From: Streptomyces antnestii
GTDB taxonomy: Bacteria; Actinomycetota; Actinomycetes; Streptomycetales; Streptomycetaceae
Assembly (NCBI RefSeq): GCF_004005495.1
Contig: NZ_RZYA01000015.1
Coordinates: forward strand, 62,001 to 126,000
Reading direction: 5' to 3'
Length of the DNA stretch: 64,000 nt
The notes below the pieces were generated by a model. It saw only the letters and a program-made list of their open reading frames with translations, made no database searches and had not been told where the DNA came from. Every line of letters begins with the position of its first letter. Positions within the stretch are counted from its first letter, which is position 1. The position numbers were made by a program, and so were the translations under genes. Below are positions 37,325 to 44,390 of the stretch, piece after piece.

Positions 37325-38281
37325 ATGCAGGACGTCTCCACCCTGGTGGCCCAGGCCAGGGAAGGCCGGCCCAGGGCCGTCGCCCGGCTGATCTCCCTGG
37401 TGGAGGGGGCGTCCCCGCAGCTGCGTGAGGTGATGGCGGCGCTGGCCCCGCTCGCGGGGCACGCGTACGTCGTCGGGCTCACCGGGTCGCCGGGCGTCGG
37501 CAAGTCCACGTCCACGTCCGCGCTGGTCAGCGCGTACCGGCGGGCCGGGAAGCGGGTCGGCGTGCTCGCCGTGGACCCGTCGTCGCCGTTCAGCGGCGGA
37601 GCCCTCCTCGGCGACCGTGTCCGCATGTCGGAGCACGCCTCCGACCCGGGCGTCTACATCCGTTCCATGGCCACGCGCGGGCACCTGGGCGGACTCTCGT
37701 GGGCCGCGCCCCAGGCGATCCGGGTGCTCGACGCGGCCGGCTGCGACGTCGTCCTCGTCGAGACCGTCGGCGTCGGCCAGTCCGAGGTCGAGATCGCCTC
37801 GCAGGCCGACACGTCCGTCGTCCTCCTCGCCCCCGGCATGGGCGACGGGATCCAGGCGGCCAAGGCCGGAATCCTGGAGATCGGCGACGTCTACGTCGTC
37901 AACAAGGCCGACCGCGACGGCGCCGACGCGACCGCGCGTGAGCTCAACCACATGCTGGGGCTCGGCGAGTCCCGGGGCGCCGGCGACTGGCGCCCGCCCA
38001 TCGTGAAGACCGTCGCCGCGCGCGGCGAGGGCATCGACGAGGTCGTCGAGGCCCTGGAGAAGCACCGGGCCTGGATGGAGGAGCACGGCGTCCTCCAGGA
38101 GCGCCGCCTGGCCCGCGCCTCCACCGAGGTCGAGACGATCGCCGTCACGGCCCTGCGCGAGCGCATCGCGGACCTGCACGGCGACCGCCGCCTCAGCACC
38201 CTCGCGGAGCGCATCGTGGCGGGCGACCTGGACCCGTACCGGGCGGCGGACTCTCTGGTGGAGGGCCTGAAGCAGTCGTGA
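37325..38281 (+). CDS. meaB: MeaB-type GTPase chaperone of B12-dependent mutases
   Basis: 318-residue G3E-family GTPase that loads adenosylcobalamin onto acyl-CoA mutases and protects them from inactivation. The P-loop GSPGVGKST is at 54-62, the base-specificity motif NKAD is near 197, and the ETVGVGQSE switch is present. The likely client is the mutase at 42506. The ATG at 37325 is five bases from GGAG; an overlapping GTG at 37322 is too close. The leader has the 10-bp duplication GGAACTGAAC. Confidence 0.95.
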   Translation: MQDVSTLVAQAREGRPRAVARLISLVEGASPQLREVMAALAPLAGHAYVVGLTGSPGVGKSTSTSALVSAYRRAGKRVGVLAVDPSSPFSGGALLGDRVRMSEHASDPGVYIRSMATRGHLGGLSWAAPQAIRVLDAAGCDVVLVETVGVGQSEVEIASQADTSVVLLAPGMGDGIQAAKAGILEIGDVYVVNKADRDGADATARELNHMLGLGESRGAGDWRPPIVKTVAARGEGIDEVVEALEKHRAWMEEHGVLQERRLARASTEVETIAVTALRERIADLHGDRRLSTLAERIVAGDLDPYRAADSLVEGLKQS

Positions 38282-38323
38282 CCGGGCGGGAGGTGCTCGT
38301 GGCCGACTCCCGCCCCCCGCTGC

Positions 38324-38329
38324 TACGTT
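38324..38329 (+). promoter_or_regulatory. -10 element for a leaderless leader-peptide transcript
   Basis: TACGTT ends six bases before the ATG of the six-codon leader frame at 38336, placing the expected transcription start on or next to that ATG. Confidence 0.45.
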
Positions 38330-38335
38330 GACGGC

Positions 38336-38356
38336 ATGTTCCACCTCTGTGCTTAG
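38336..38356 (+). CDS. Candidate leader peptide MFHLCA before the MFS gene
   Basis: ATG TTC CAC CTC TGT GCT TAG. It lacks a ribosome binding site but sits where a leaderless message would begin. It is followed by mutually exclusive hairpins, the layout of ribosome-controlled attenuators of exporter genes in actinobacteria. Evidence is positional only. Confidence 0.45.
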   Translation: MFHLCA

Positions 38357-38366
38357 GGCGCACCCC

Positions 38367-38416
38367 GACCGCGGCCACCGTTTCGAACGGTGCTGCCGCG
38401 GTCCTCGGTGTCCGCG
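38367..38416 (+). promoter_or_regulatory. Candidate attenuator hairpins upstream of the MFS gene
   Basis: Terminator-like fold: GACCGCGG (38367) with CCGCGGTC (38396), enclosing CACCGTT/AACGGTG. Alternative fold: CGCGGCCACCG (38370-38380) with CGGTGTCCGCG (38406-38416), ten of eleven pairs. The two cannot coexist. Confidence 0.5.
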
Positions 38417-38442
38417 TGCCCTTCGCTCTCTGAGGAACTCCC

Positions 38443-39705
38443 ATGTCGTACGCAGCAGTTCTGCGTGTTCCGCATGCCCGTCGCACCTTCGGGGCCGCCC
38501 TGCTCGCGCGGCTCTCCTACGGGACCGTGTCCCTGTCCCTGATGCTCGCGGTGACCTCCGCCACCGGCTCGTACGCCGTCGCCGGCACCGTCATGGCGCT
38601 CTTCGGCGCCGCGAGCGTCTTCCTCTCGCCCCTGCGCGCCCTCTACGTCGACCGGTACGGGCCGCGCCGCGCGCTCCTGCCGATGACGGGGGCGTACGCC
38701 GTGCTGCTCGGCGTGCTGGCCGCCGTGACCTGGCGGCCGGGAGCGTCCGGCGCGCTTCTCGGTGCGCTGGCCGTCGCCGCCGGGGCCTGCACGCCGCCGC
38801 TCGGCCCGACCATGCGGACCGTGTGGAGCGAACTCGTCGGCACGCGTGAGGGGTTGGTCCAGCGCGCGTACAGCCTCGACGGCGTGGCCGAGGAGCTGCT
38901 GTTCGTGTCCGGGCCGCTTCTGGTGGGCGTGGTCGTGCAGTTCGCCCCCGCGGCGTTCGGAGTCGCCCTGAGCGCGGTCCTGGTGGCCGTCGGGACCGCC
39001 GCGTTCGTGGCGTCGCCCGCCGTCCGCGGCCTCACAGGTCGGGCGCCGGGCGACCGCCGTCGTACGGGAGGTGCCTCGCCGGTGCGGGGGCTCGCGCAGC
39101 CCGTGGTGGCCGCGGTGGGGGTCGGGCTCGCCCTCGGCGCCCTCGACCTGCTCGTCCTCGCCTTCGCCGACGCCCGGCAGCACGCCGACGCCGTGGCCTG
39201 GGTGCTGGCCGCGCTCTCGGCGGGCAGCGCGGTCGGCGGCCTGGTGAACGGCGCCGTCACCTGGTCGGCGCCCGCCCGCGCCCGGCTTCCGTTCCTGGCG
39301 GCGGGGCTCGCGGCGGCGCTCGGGGCGGCGGCGTTCGCGCCCGGCCTGCTGACGCTCGGAGCGGCGGCGGCCTGCGCGGGGCTCTTCGTCGCGCCCGCCC
39401 TGACGACCGCGTACCTCGTCGCGGACGAGACGGCCGGGCCCGCGTTCCGCACGCAGGCCGGGGCATGGGTCAACACCGCCGTGAACGCCGGGCTGTCGGC
39501 CGGCACGGCGGGCGCGGGCCTCCTGGTGGCCCGCCTCCCCCTCGCGCTCTGCTTCGCCGTGGCGGCGGCGCCCCCGGTCGTGGCGGCCGTGTGGGGCGTA
39601 CGGGGCGCGCGGACCACGCGGGAGGCCGCGCCCGGAGACGGTGCTCCGGACGCGGCCCGCGAGAGTGACCCGGCGGTGGGCTCTACGAGCTCAGACGGCC
39701 GGTGA
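38443..39705 (+). CDS. MFS transporter, likely drug or metabolite efflux
   Basis: 420 residues with about twelve hydrophobic segments, lacking a large periplasmic domain. The motif YVDRYGPRRAL between helices 2 and 3 matches the MFS D-R-x-G-R-[RK] loop. The tail is short, hydrophilic and disordered. The substrate is unknown. It is preceded by the leader-peptide region and convergent with the AbsC-like regulator. The stop codon lies in the first unit of an 18-bp tandem repeat. Confidence 0.88.
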   Translation: MSYAAVLRVPHARRTFGAALLARLSYGTVSLSLMLAVTSATGSYAVAGTVMALFGAASVFLSPLRALYVDRYGPRRALLPMTGAYAVLLGVLAAVTWRPGASGALLGALAVAAGACTPPLGPTMRTVWSELVGTREGLVQRAYSLDGVAEELLFVSGPLLVGVVVQFAPAAFGVALSAVLVAVGTAAFVASPAVRGLTGRAPGDRRRTGGASPVRGLAQPVVAAVGVGLALGALDLLVLAFADARQHADAVAWVLAALSAGSAVGGLVNGAVTWSAPARARLPFLAAGLAAALGAAAFAPGLLTLGAAAACAGLFVAPALTTAYLVADETAGPAFRTQAGAWVNTAVNAGLSAGTAGAGLLVARLPLALCFAVAAAPPVVAAVWGVRGARTTREAAPGDGAPDAARESDPAVGSTSSDGR

Positions 39706-39771
39706 CCGGCCAGGGAAGGGTGACCGGCTGAGGAACGGTGACCGGCTGAGGAACGGTGACCGGCTGGGAAC
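39701..39771 (+). repeat. Four 18-bp tandem units across the MFS stop codon
   Basis: GGTGACCGGCTGAGGAAC and variants at 39701, 39719, 39737 and 39755. Every unit contains TGA in the frame of the MFS gene; the first is the actual stop. Confidence 0.85.
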
Positions 39772-39803
39772 GGAGGAAGTCGGCGGACCCCCGTTCGCGT
39801 GGG

Positions 39804-40280
39804 TCACGGCTTGCCGCGCTGTGCACGCAGGTGGTCGGCGATCGGGGTCAGGGCCTTGTGCAGGGCGTCGAGCTCCCCGGCGGAGATCAGGTCCACGAAG
39901 TGCCGCCGCACGGACGCCACATGGTGCGGGGCGACCTTCTTCATGGTCTCCATGCCGTTCTCGGTCAGCACCGTGTAGAGGCCGCGGCGGTCGGACTCGC
40001 AGTTCTCACGGCGGACGAGTCCGGCGTTCTCCATACGGGTGATCTGGTGGGAGAGCCGGCTCTTGGACTGCAGGGTGGCGGTGGCGAGGTCGCTCATGCG
40101 CATCCGGTGGTCGTCCGTCTCGGAGAGATGCACGAGGATGTCGTAGTCGTTCATCGTCAGGCCGAACGGCTGGAGGTCCTTCTCGAGCTGATAGGTCAGC
40201 ATCCTGTTGACCTCTACGTGTGTGCGCCAGGCGCACTGTTCCTCGTCGCTCAGCCAGCGTGTGGCCGTCTCGGTCTCCAT
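39804..40280 (-). CDS. absC: MarR-family regulator, AbsC-like
   Basis: 158 residues with a winged-helix MarR fold: recognition region LQSKSRLSHQITRMENAGLVRRE near residues 70-92 and wing around CESDRRGLYTVLT. Length, context and sequence resemble AbsC of S. coelicolor, a regulator linked to antibiotic production under zinc limitation; this is from memory. TAGAAT lies seven bases before the ATG with no ribosome binding site, so the mRNA is probably leaderless. Confidence 0.85.
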   Translation of the reverse strand: METETATRWLSDEEQCAWRTHVEVNRMLTYQLEKDLQPFGLTMNDYDILVHLSETDDHRMRMSDLATATLQSKSRLSHQITRMENAGLVRRENCESDRRGLYTVLTENGMETMKKVAPHHVASVRRHFVDLISAGELDALHKALTPIADHLRAQRGKP

Positions 40281-40729
40281 GTATTGATTCTACCTAAGAA
40301 GTTGAAATGCGAACGAAAGTGGGGGGTGTGACGCCTCCCACCCCTGGTGACGCAAAGGGGTCACGCGTTCGACGTCACACTCCGCAGATTACCGCTCACC
40401 GTCCGAAGTGACGCTGGAGGCCGCCGAGCTGTCCGGGAAGGCGCGGTACCTTCGCCCGCCCTTCGCCCACCCCACGCGCCCGCCCGCGCTCGGCACCAGT
40501 GAAGGTGCCGCTGACCAGCGGTGCCGGGGGCCTGGACGGCGGCCGACCGCACCGTAGCGGGACTTGGCCGAAAAGCGAGCAACCAGGGCTTGCTCCCGAC
40601 CCCGGACCGGCTCCCGAACCAACCCTGGGCGAAGCCCGCGCAACCCCCGGTGCCACAATGGGCAGCGCTTGTGCTCGCATTCACAAGATCAATCGCCCGC
40701 CTCCTCACCGCTTCTGCCGAAGGTGCCCC
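40281..40729. other. 449-bp gap without a recognisable gene
   Basis: It contains a GTGGGGGG/CCTCCCAC hairpin near 40319 and several TGACGC/GTCAC repeats (40340-40380). From 40480 on it is GC-rich text with no coherent codon usage or ribosome binding site. It should carry the promoters of absC and of the DUF3817 gene. Confidence 0.6.
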
Positions 40730-41074
40730 GTGGACATCAAGACCGCCTCCGCACTCCGCCGACTCCGCCTGGTCTCCGCCCCGGAGGCCGTCTCCTTCCT
40801 GCTGCTCCTCGTCTGCTCGGTGCTGAAGCGGACCACGGACTTCGACGCCGTCCCGGTGATGGGCATGGTGCACGGCGTCCTGTTCATCCTCTACGTGATC
40901 TTCTGGCTCGACGCGTGGAACCGTACGAAGTGGGGCTTCAGGACGGGCGTGCTCTACTTCGTCCTCTCCGTCCTGCCGACCGGCGGTTTCTTCGCCGAGC
41001 GCAAGCTCAAGCGGGAGGCCGAGGCCGCGGTGATCGCATCCCGCGCCCGCCAGGAGAAGGTCGTGAACGCATGA
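40730..41074 (+). CDS. DUF3817 small membrane protein (first copy)
   Basis: 114 residues with three hydrophobic segments and a Lys/Arg/Glu-rich C-terminus. The signature MGMVHGVLFILYVIFWLD and the GGFFAERKLKRE end fit DUF3817. The function is unknown. The GTG at 40730 has GAAGGTG upstream. It overlaps the next gene by four bases (ATGA). A paralogue lies at 42086. Confidence 0.85.
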   Translation: MDIKTASALRRLRLVSAPEAVSFLLLLVCSVLKRTTDFDAVPVMGMVHGVLFILYVIFWLDAWNRTKWGFRTGVLYFVLSVLPTGGFFAERKLKREAEAAVIASRARQEKVVNA

Positions 41075-41370
41075 TCGTCGCCTTCTCCGTATCCCCGCTC
41101 GGTGTCGGCGAGGACGTCGGCGAGTACGTGGCCGACGCCGTCCGCGTCGTCCGCGAGTCCGGCCTCCCGAACCGTACCGACGCGATGTTCACCACCATCG
41201 AGGGCGAGAGCTGGGACGAGGTGATGGACGTCGTGAAGCGCGCCGTCGCCGCCGTCGAGGCCCGCGCCCCGCGCGTGTCCCTGGTCCTCAAGGCGGACAT
41301 CCGTCCCGGTGTGACCGACGGCATGACCTCGAAGGTCGCGACGGTGGAACGGCACCTCGCCGCCGAGTGA
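41071..41370 (+). CDS. MTH1187/YkoF-family thiamine-binding-like protein
   Basis: 99 residues of ferredoxin-like fold. It opens MIVAFSVSPLGVGEDVGEYVADAV, typical of the MTH1187 family, some of whose members bind thiamine. The role is unknown here. It is translationally coupled to the DUF3817 gene. Confidence 0.85.
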   Translation: MIVAFSVSPLGVGEDVGEYVADAVRVVRESGLPNRTDAMFTTIEGESWDEVMDVVKRAVAAVEARAPRVSLVLKADIRPGVTDGMTSKVATVERHLAAE

Positions 41371-41392
41371 CACACCCTCGGTCTTCCGTGTG

Positions 41393-41418
41393 AGCCCCGG
41401 CCCGGGTGGGCCGGGGCT
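41393..41418 (+). terminator. Terminator after the MTH1187-like gene
   Basis: AGCCCCGGCC pairs with GGCCGGGGCT and is followed by TTT. Confidence 0.8.
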
Positions 41419-41430
41419 TTCGCATGGGGC

Positions 41431-41493
41431 CGAGGGCTGGGGACCGAGGATCGAGGGCCGAGGGCTGAGCGCCGAGGACCGAGGGGCGAGACG
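41431..41493 (+). repeat. Nine-fold heptanucleotide repeat CGAGGNN
   Basis: Nine consecutive 7-bp blocks with consensus CGAGGGC (two start with T). It lies in the 162-bp gap before the MarR gene. Confidence 0.75.
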
Positions 41494-41532
41494 GGGCTGA
41501 CCAGCATATGACCGGCCGGTAGGGTCTTGGGC

Positions 41533-42042
41533 GTGCCGAAGCCGCTCAGCCTTGCCTTCGATCCCATCGCCCGCGCCGACGAACTCTGGAAGCAGCGCTG
41601 GGGATCCGTCCCGTCCATGGGTGCGATCACCTCGATCATGCGCGCGCACCAGATCCTGCTGGCCGAGGTCGACGCGGTCGTCAAGCCGTACGGGCTGACG
41701 TTCGCGCGCTACGAGGCGCTGGTCCTGCTCACCTTCTCCAAGGCCGGCGAGCTGCCGATGTCGAAGATCGGCGAGCGACTGATGGTGCACCCGACCTCGG
41801 TGACGAACACGGTCGACCGCCTCGTGCGGTCCGGCCTCGTCGCCAAGCGGCCCAACCCGAACGACGGGCGCGGCACCCTCGCCTCCATCACCGACAAGGG
41901 CCGCGAGGTGTGCGACGCCGCCACCCGCGACCTGATGGCGATGGACTTCGGACTCGGGGTCTACGACGCCGAGGAGTGCGCCGAGATCTTCGCGATGCTG
42001 CGGCCGCTGCGCGTGGCCGCGCACGACTTCGAAGAGGACTGA
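41533..42042 (+). CDS. MarR-family regulator
   Basis: 169 residues. The winged helix lies at about 60-130 with HPTSVTNTVDRLVRSGLV as recognition helix and NPNDGRGTLASIT as wing. The ligand is unknown. The GTG at 41533 sits seven bases after TAGGGT (41520-41525), so it is probably a leaderless gene. The sequence ACCGGCCGGTAGGG just upstream is shared with the TetR promoter near 46198. It may control the DUF3817 and mutase genes downstream. Confidence 0.9.
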   Translation: MPKPLSLAFDPIARADELWKQRWGSVPSMGAITSIMRAHQILLAEVDAVVKPYGLTFARYEALVLLTFSKAGELPMSKIGERLMVHPTSVTNTVDRLVRSGLVAKRPNPNDGRGTLASITDKGREVCDAATRDLMAMDFGLGVYDAEECAEIFAMLRPLRVAAHDFEED

Positions 42043-42085
42043 CCCGCGCGAAGATCGCGCAAATCGGGCGGTTACGCTCGTCTGT

Positions 42086-42421
42086 ATGAAACAAAGCGTG
42101 CTGACCCGGTACCGGGTGATGGCCTATGTCACGGGCGTCCTGCTGGTCCTGCTGACCCTCGGCTGCGTCGCCAAGTACGGCCTGCACATCGACGGCGCCG
42201 GGAACTTCACCAAGATGGTCGGCATCGCGCACGGCTGGCTCTACGTCGTGTACCTGGTCTTCGCCTTCGACCTGGGCTCCAAGGCGAAGTGGCCGGTCGG
42301 CAAGCAGCTGTGGGTGCTGCTCGCGGGCACGATCCCGACCGCCGCGTTCTTCGTCGAGCGGAAGATCTCCCGCGAGCTGGCCGCCGAGGTCACGGACGAC
42401 GCGAGCCTCGCCAAGGCGTAA
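42086..42421 (+). CDS. DUF3817 small membrane protein (second copy)
   Basis: 111 residues with three hydrophobic segments; IAHGWLYVVYLVFAFDLG and AAFFVERKISRE match the copy at 40730. TACGCT at 42073 followed by seven bases and the ATG, without a ribosome binding site, suggests leaderless expression. The function is unknown. Confidence 0.85.
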   Translation: MKQSVLTRYRVMAYVTGVLLVLLTLGCVAKYGLHIDGAGNFTKMVGIAHGWLYVVYLVFAFDLGSKAKWPVGKQLWVLLAGTIPTAAFFVERKISRELAAEVTDDASLAKA

Positions 42422-42464
42422 CGCCTCACCGTCCGCACGATGTGGCGGGCGGTTTGCCATCGAC

Positions 42465-42488
42465 ATTTACTAGGACGTCCTAGTAAAT
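42465..42488 (+). promoter_or_regulatory. Perfect 24-bp palindrome at the mutase promoter
   Basis: TTTACTAGGACGTCCTAGTA and its flanks form a perfect 24-bp palindrome ending 17 bases before the chosen ATG. TAGTAAAT at its right edge resembles a -10, so a bound protein would block transcription. Confidence 0.7.
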
Positions 42489-42505
42489 TTGAAGGCATGG
42501 GAAGC

Positions 42506-44218
42506 ATGGATGCTGACGCCAGCCGTACGGACATTGAAGAGGGCCGCCGTCGCTGGCAGGCCCGGTACGACTCCGCCCGTAAGCGGGACGCCGACTTCTC
42601 GACGCTCTCCGGGGACCCCGTCGACCCGGTCTACGGGCCGCGCCCCGGGGACACGTACGACGGCTTCGAGCGGATCGGGTGGCCGGGCGAGTACCCGTTC
42701 ACGCGCGGTCTGTACCCGACCGGCTACCGGGGCCGTACGTGGACGATCCGCCAGTTCGCCGGGTTCGGGAACGCCGAGCAGACCAACGAGCGGTACAAGA
42801 TGATCCTCGCCGCCGGCGGAGGCGGCCTGAGCGTCGCGTTCGACATGCCGACGCTCATGGGGCGCGACTCCGACGACCCGCGCTCGCTCGGCGAGGTCGG
42901 GCACTGCGGCGTCGCCATCGACTCGGCCGCCGACATGGAGGTCCTGTTCAAGGACATCCCGCTGGGCGACGTCACCACGTCGATGACGATCAGCGGGCCC
43001 GCCGTGCCCGTCTTCTGCATGTACCTCGTCGCCGCCGAACGGCAGGGCGTAGACCCCGCCGTCCTCAACGGCACGCTCCAGACGGACATCTTCAAGGAGT
43101 ACATCGCGCAGAAGGAGTGGCTCTTCCAGCCCGAGCCCCATCTGCGCCTGATCGGCGACCTCATGGAGCACTGCGCCGCCGGCATCCCCGCGTACAAGCC
43201 GCTCTCCGTGTCCGGGTACCACATCCGCGAGGCCGGTTCCACGGCCGCGCAGGAGCTGGCGTACACGCTCGCCGACGGCTTCGGATACGTGGAGCTCGGC
43301 CTGTCCCGCGGCCTCGACGTGGACGTCTTCGCGCCCGGTCTCTCCTTCTTCTTCGACGCGCACCTCGACTTCTTCGAGGAGATCGCCAAGTTCCGCGCCG
43401 CGCGCCGCATCTGGGCCCGCTGGATGCGGGACGTGTACGGGGCGAGGACCGACAAGGCGCAGTGGCTGCGCTTCCACACGCAGACGGCCGGGGTCTCCCT
43501 GACCGCGCAGCAGCCGTACAACAACGTCGTGCGTACGGCGGTGGAGGCGCTGGCGGCCGTCCTGGGCGGTACCAACTCCCTGCACACCAACGCCCTCGAC
43601 GAGACGCTGGCCCTGCCGAGCGAGCAGGCCGCCGAGATCGCCCTGCGTACGCAGCAGGTCCTCATGGAGGAGACCGGCGTCGCCAACGTCGCGGACCCGC
43701 TGGGCGGTTCATGGTTCGTCGAGCAGCTCACGGACCGGATCGAGGCCGACGCCGAGAAGATCTTCGACCAGATCAAGGAGCGCGGCCTGCGCGCCCACCC
43801 CGACGGGCAGCACCCCATCGGGCCGATGACCTCGGGCATCCTGCGCGGCATCGAGGACGGCTGGTTCACCGGCGAGATCGCCGAGTCCGCTTTCCAGTAC
43901 CAGCAGGCCCTGGAGAAGGGCGACAAGCGGGTCGTCGGCGTCAACGCACACCATGGTTCCGTCACCGGGGATCTGGAGATCCTGCGGGTCAGTCATGAGG
44001 TGGAGCGGGAGCAGGTGCGGGAGCTGGGTGCCCGCAAGGCGGCCAGGGACGACGCGCAGGTGCGGTCGGCCCTCGACGCGATGATGGCTGCCGCCCGGGA
44101 CGGCGGGAACATGATCCCGCCGATGCTGGACGCGGTGCGTGCGGAGGCGACCCTCGGCGAGATCTGTGGGGTGCTGCGGGACGAGTGGGGCGTTTATATG
44201 GAGCCGGCCGGGTTCTAG
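42506..44218 (+). CDS. icmA: Isobutyryl-CoA mutase large subunit (IcmA type)
   Basis: 570 residues forming the substrate-binding TIM barrel of an AdoCbl mutase without the B12 domain, so a separate small subunit is required. The residues that distinguish isobutyryl- from methylmalonyl-CoA mutase are IcmA-like: F84 in IRQFAGF and Q202 in EYIAQKEWLF, where methylmalonyl enzymes have Tyr and Arg. It converts isobutyryl-CoA to n-butyryl-CoA, linking valine breakdown to butyrate and polyketide precursors. The ATG at 42506 is preferred to an ATG at 42497, which is near the possible transcription start. Confidence 0.92.
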   Translation: MDADASRTDIEEGRRRWQARYDSARKRDADFSTLSGDPVDPVYGPRPGDTYDGFERIGWPGEYPFTRGLYPTGYRGRTWTIRQFAGFGNAEQTNERYKMILAAGGGGLSVAFDMPTLMGRDSDDPRSLGEVGHCGVAIDSAADMEVLFKDIPLGDVTTSMTISGPAVPVFCMYLVAAERQGVDPAVLNGTLQTDIFKEYIAQKEWLFQPEPHLRLIGDLMEHCAAGIPAYKPLSVSGYHIREAGSTAAQELAYTLADGFGYVELGLSRGLDVDVFAPGLSFFFDAHLDFFEEIAKFRAARRIWARWMRDVYGARTDKAQWLRFHTQTAGVSLTAQQPYNNVVRTAVEALAAVLGGTNSLHTNALDETLALPSEQAAEIALRTQQVLMEETGVANVADPLGGSWFVEQLTDRIEADAEKIFDQIKERGLRAHPDGQHPIGPMTSGILRGIEDGWFTGEIAESAFQYQQALEKGDKRVVGVNAHHGSVTGDLEILRVSHEVEREQVRELGARKAARDDAQVRSALDAMMAAARDGGNMIPPMLDAVRAEATLGEICGVLRDEWGVYMEPAGF

Positions 44219-44247
44219 GCCTCTGCCGGGTTACGGCGGGCGGCGGG

Positions 44248-44327
44248 TGCGGGTTCGTTGTGGCTGGTCGCGCAGTTCCCCGCGTCCCTGAGAAGGCGCA
44301 CTTCGTGCGGCCTCTCAGGGGCGCGCT
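44248..44327 (-). repeat. Dispersed intergenic repeat copy 2, with hairpin insert
   Basis: Inverted relative to the copy at 29960. The core TGTGGCTGGTCGCGCAGTTC is followed by a strong hairpin, CCCTGAGAAGG with CCTCTCAGGG (about 44286-44320), which could end the mutase transcript. It fills most of the 172-bp gap. Confidence 0.75.
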
Positions 44328-44390
44328 TCAGGGGGCGGCCGTTCGGGTAGGCGCGGACACGTCAATCGATGTCTGCCCCCGGGAGATCCC

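Noticed and set aside
40361..40873. Overlapping short frames on both strands in the gap after absC
   Set aside because: None has a ribosome binding site, consistent third-position GC or recognisable sequence.
42422..42505. B12 riboswitch before the mutase gene
   Set aside because: The 84-bp leader is too short and lacks the conserved B12 box; the only notable element is the palindrome.
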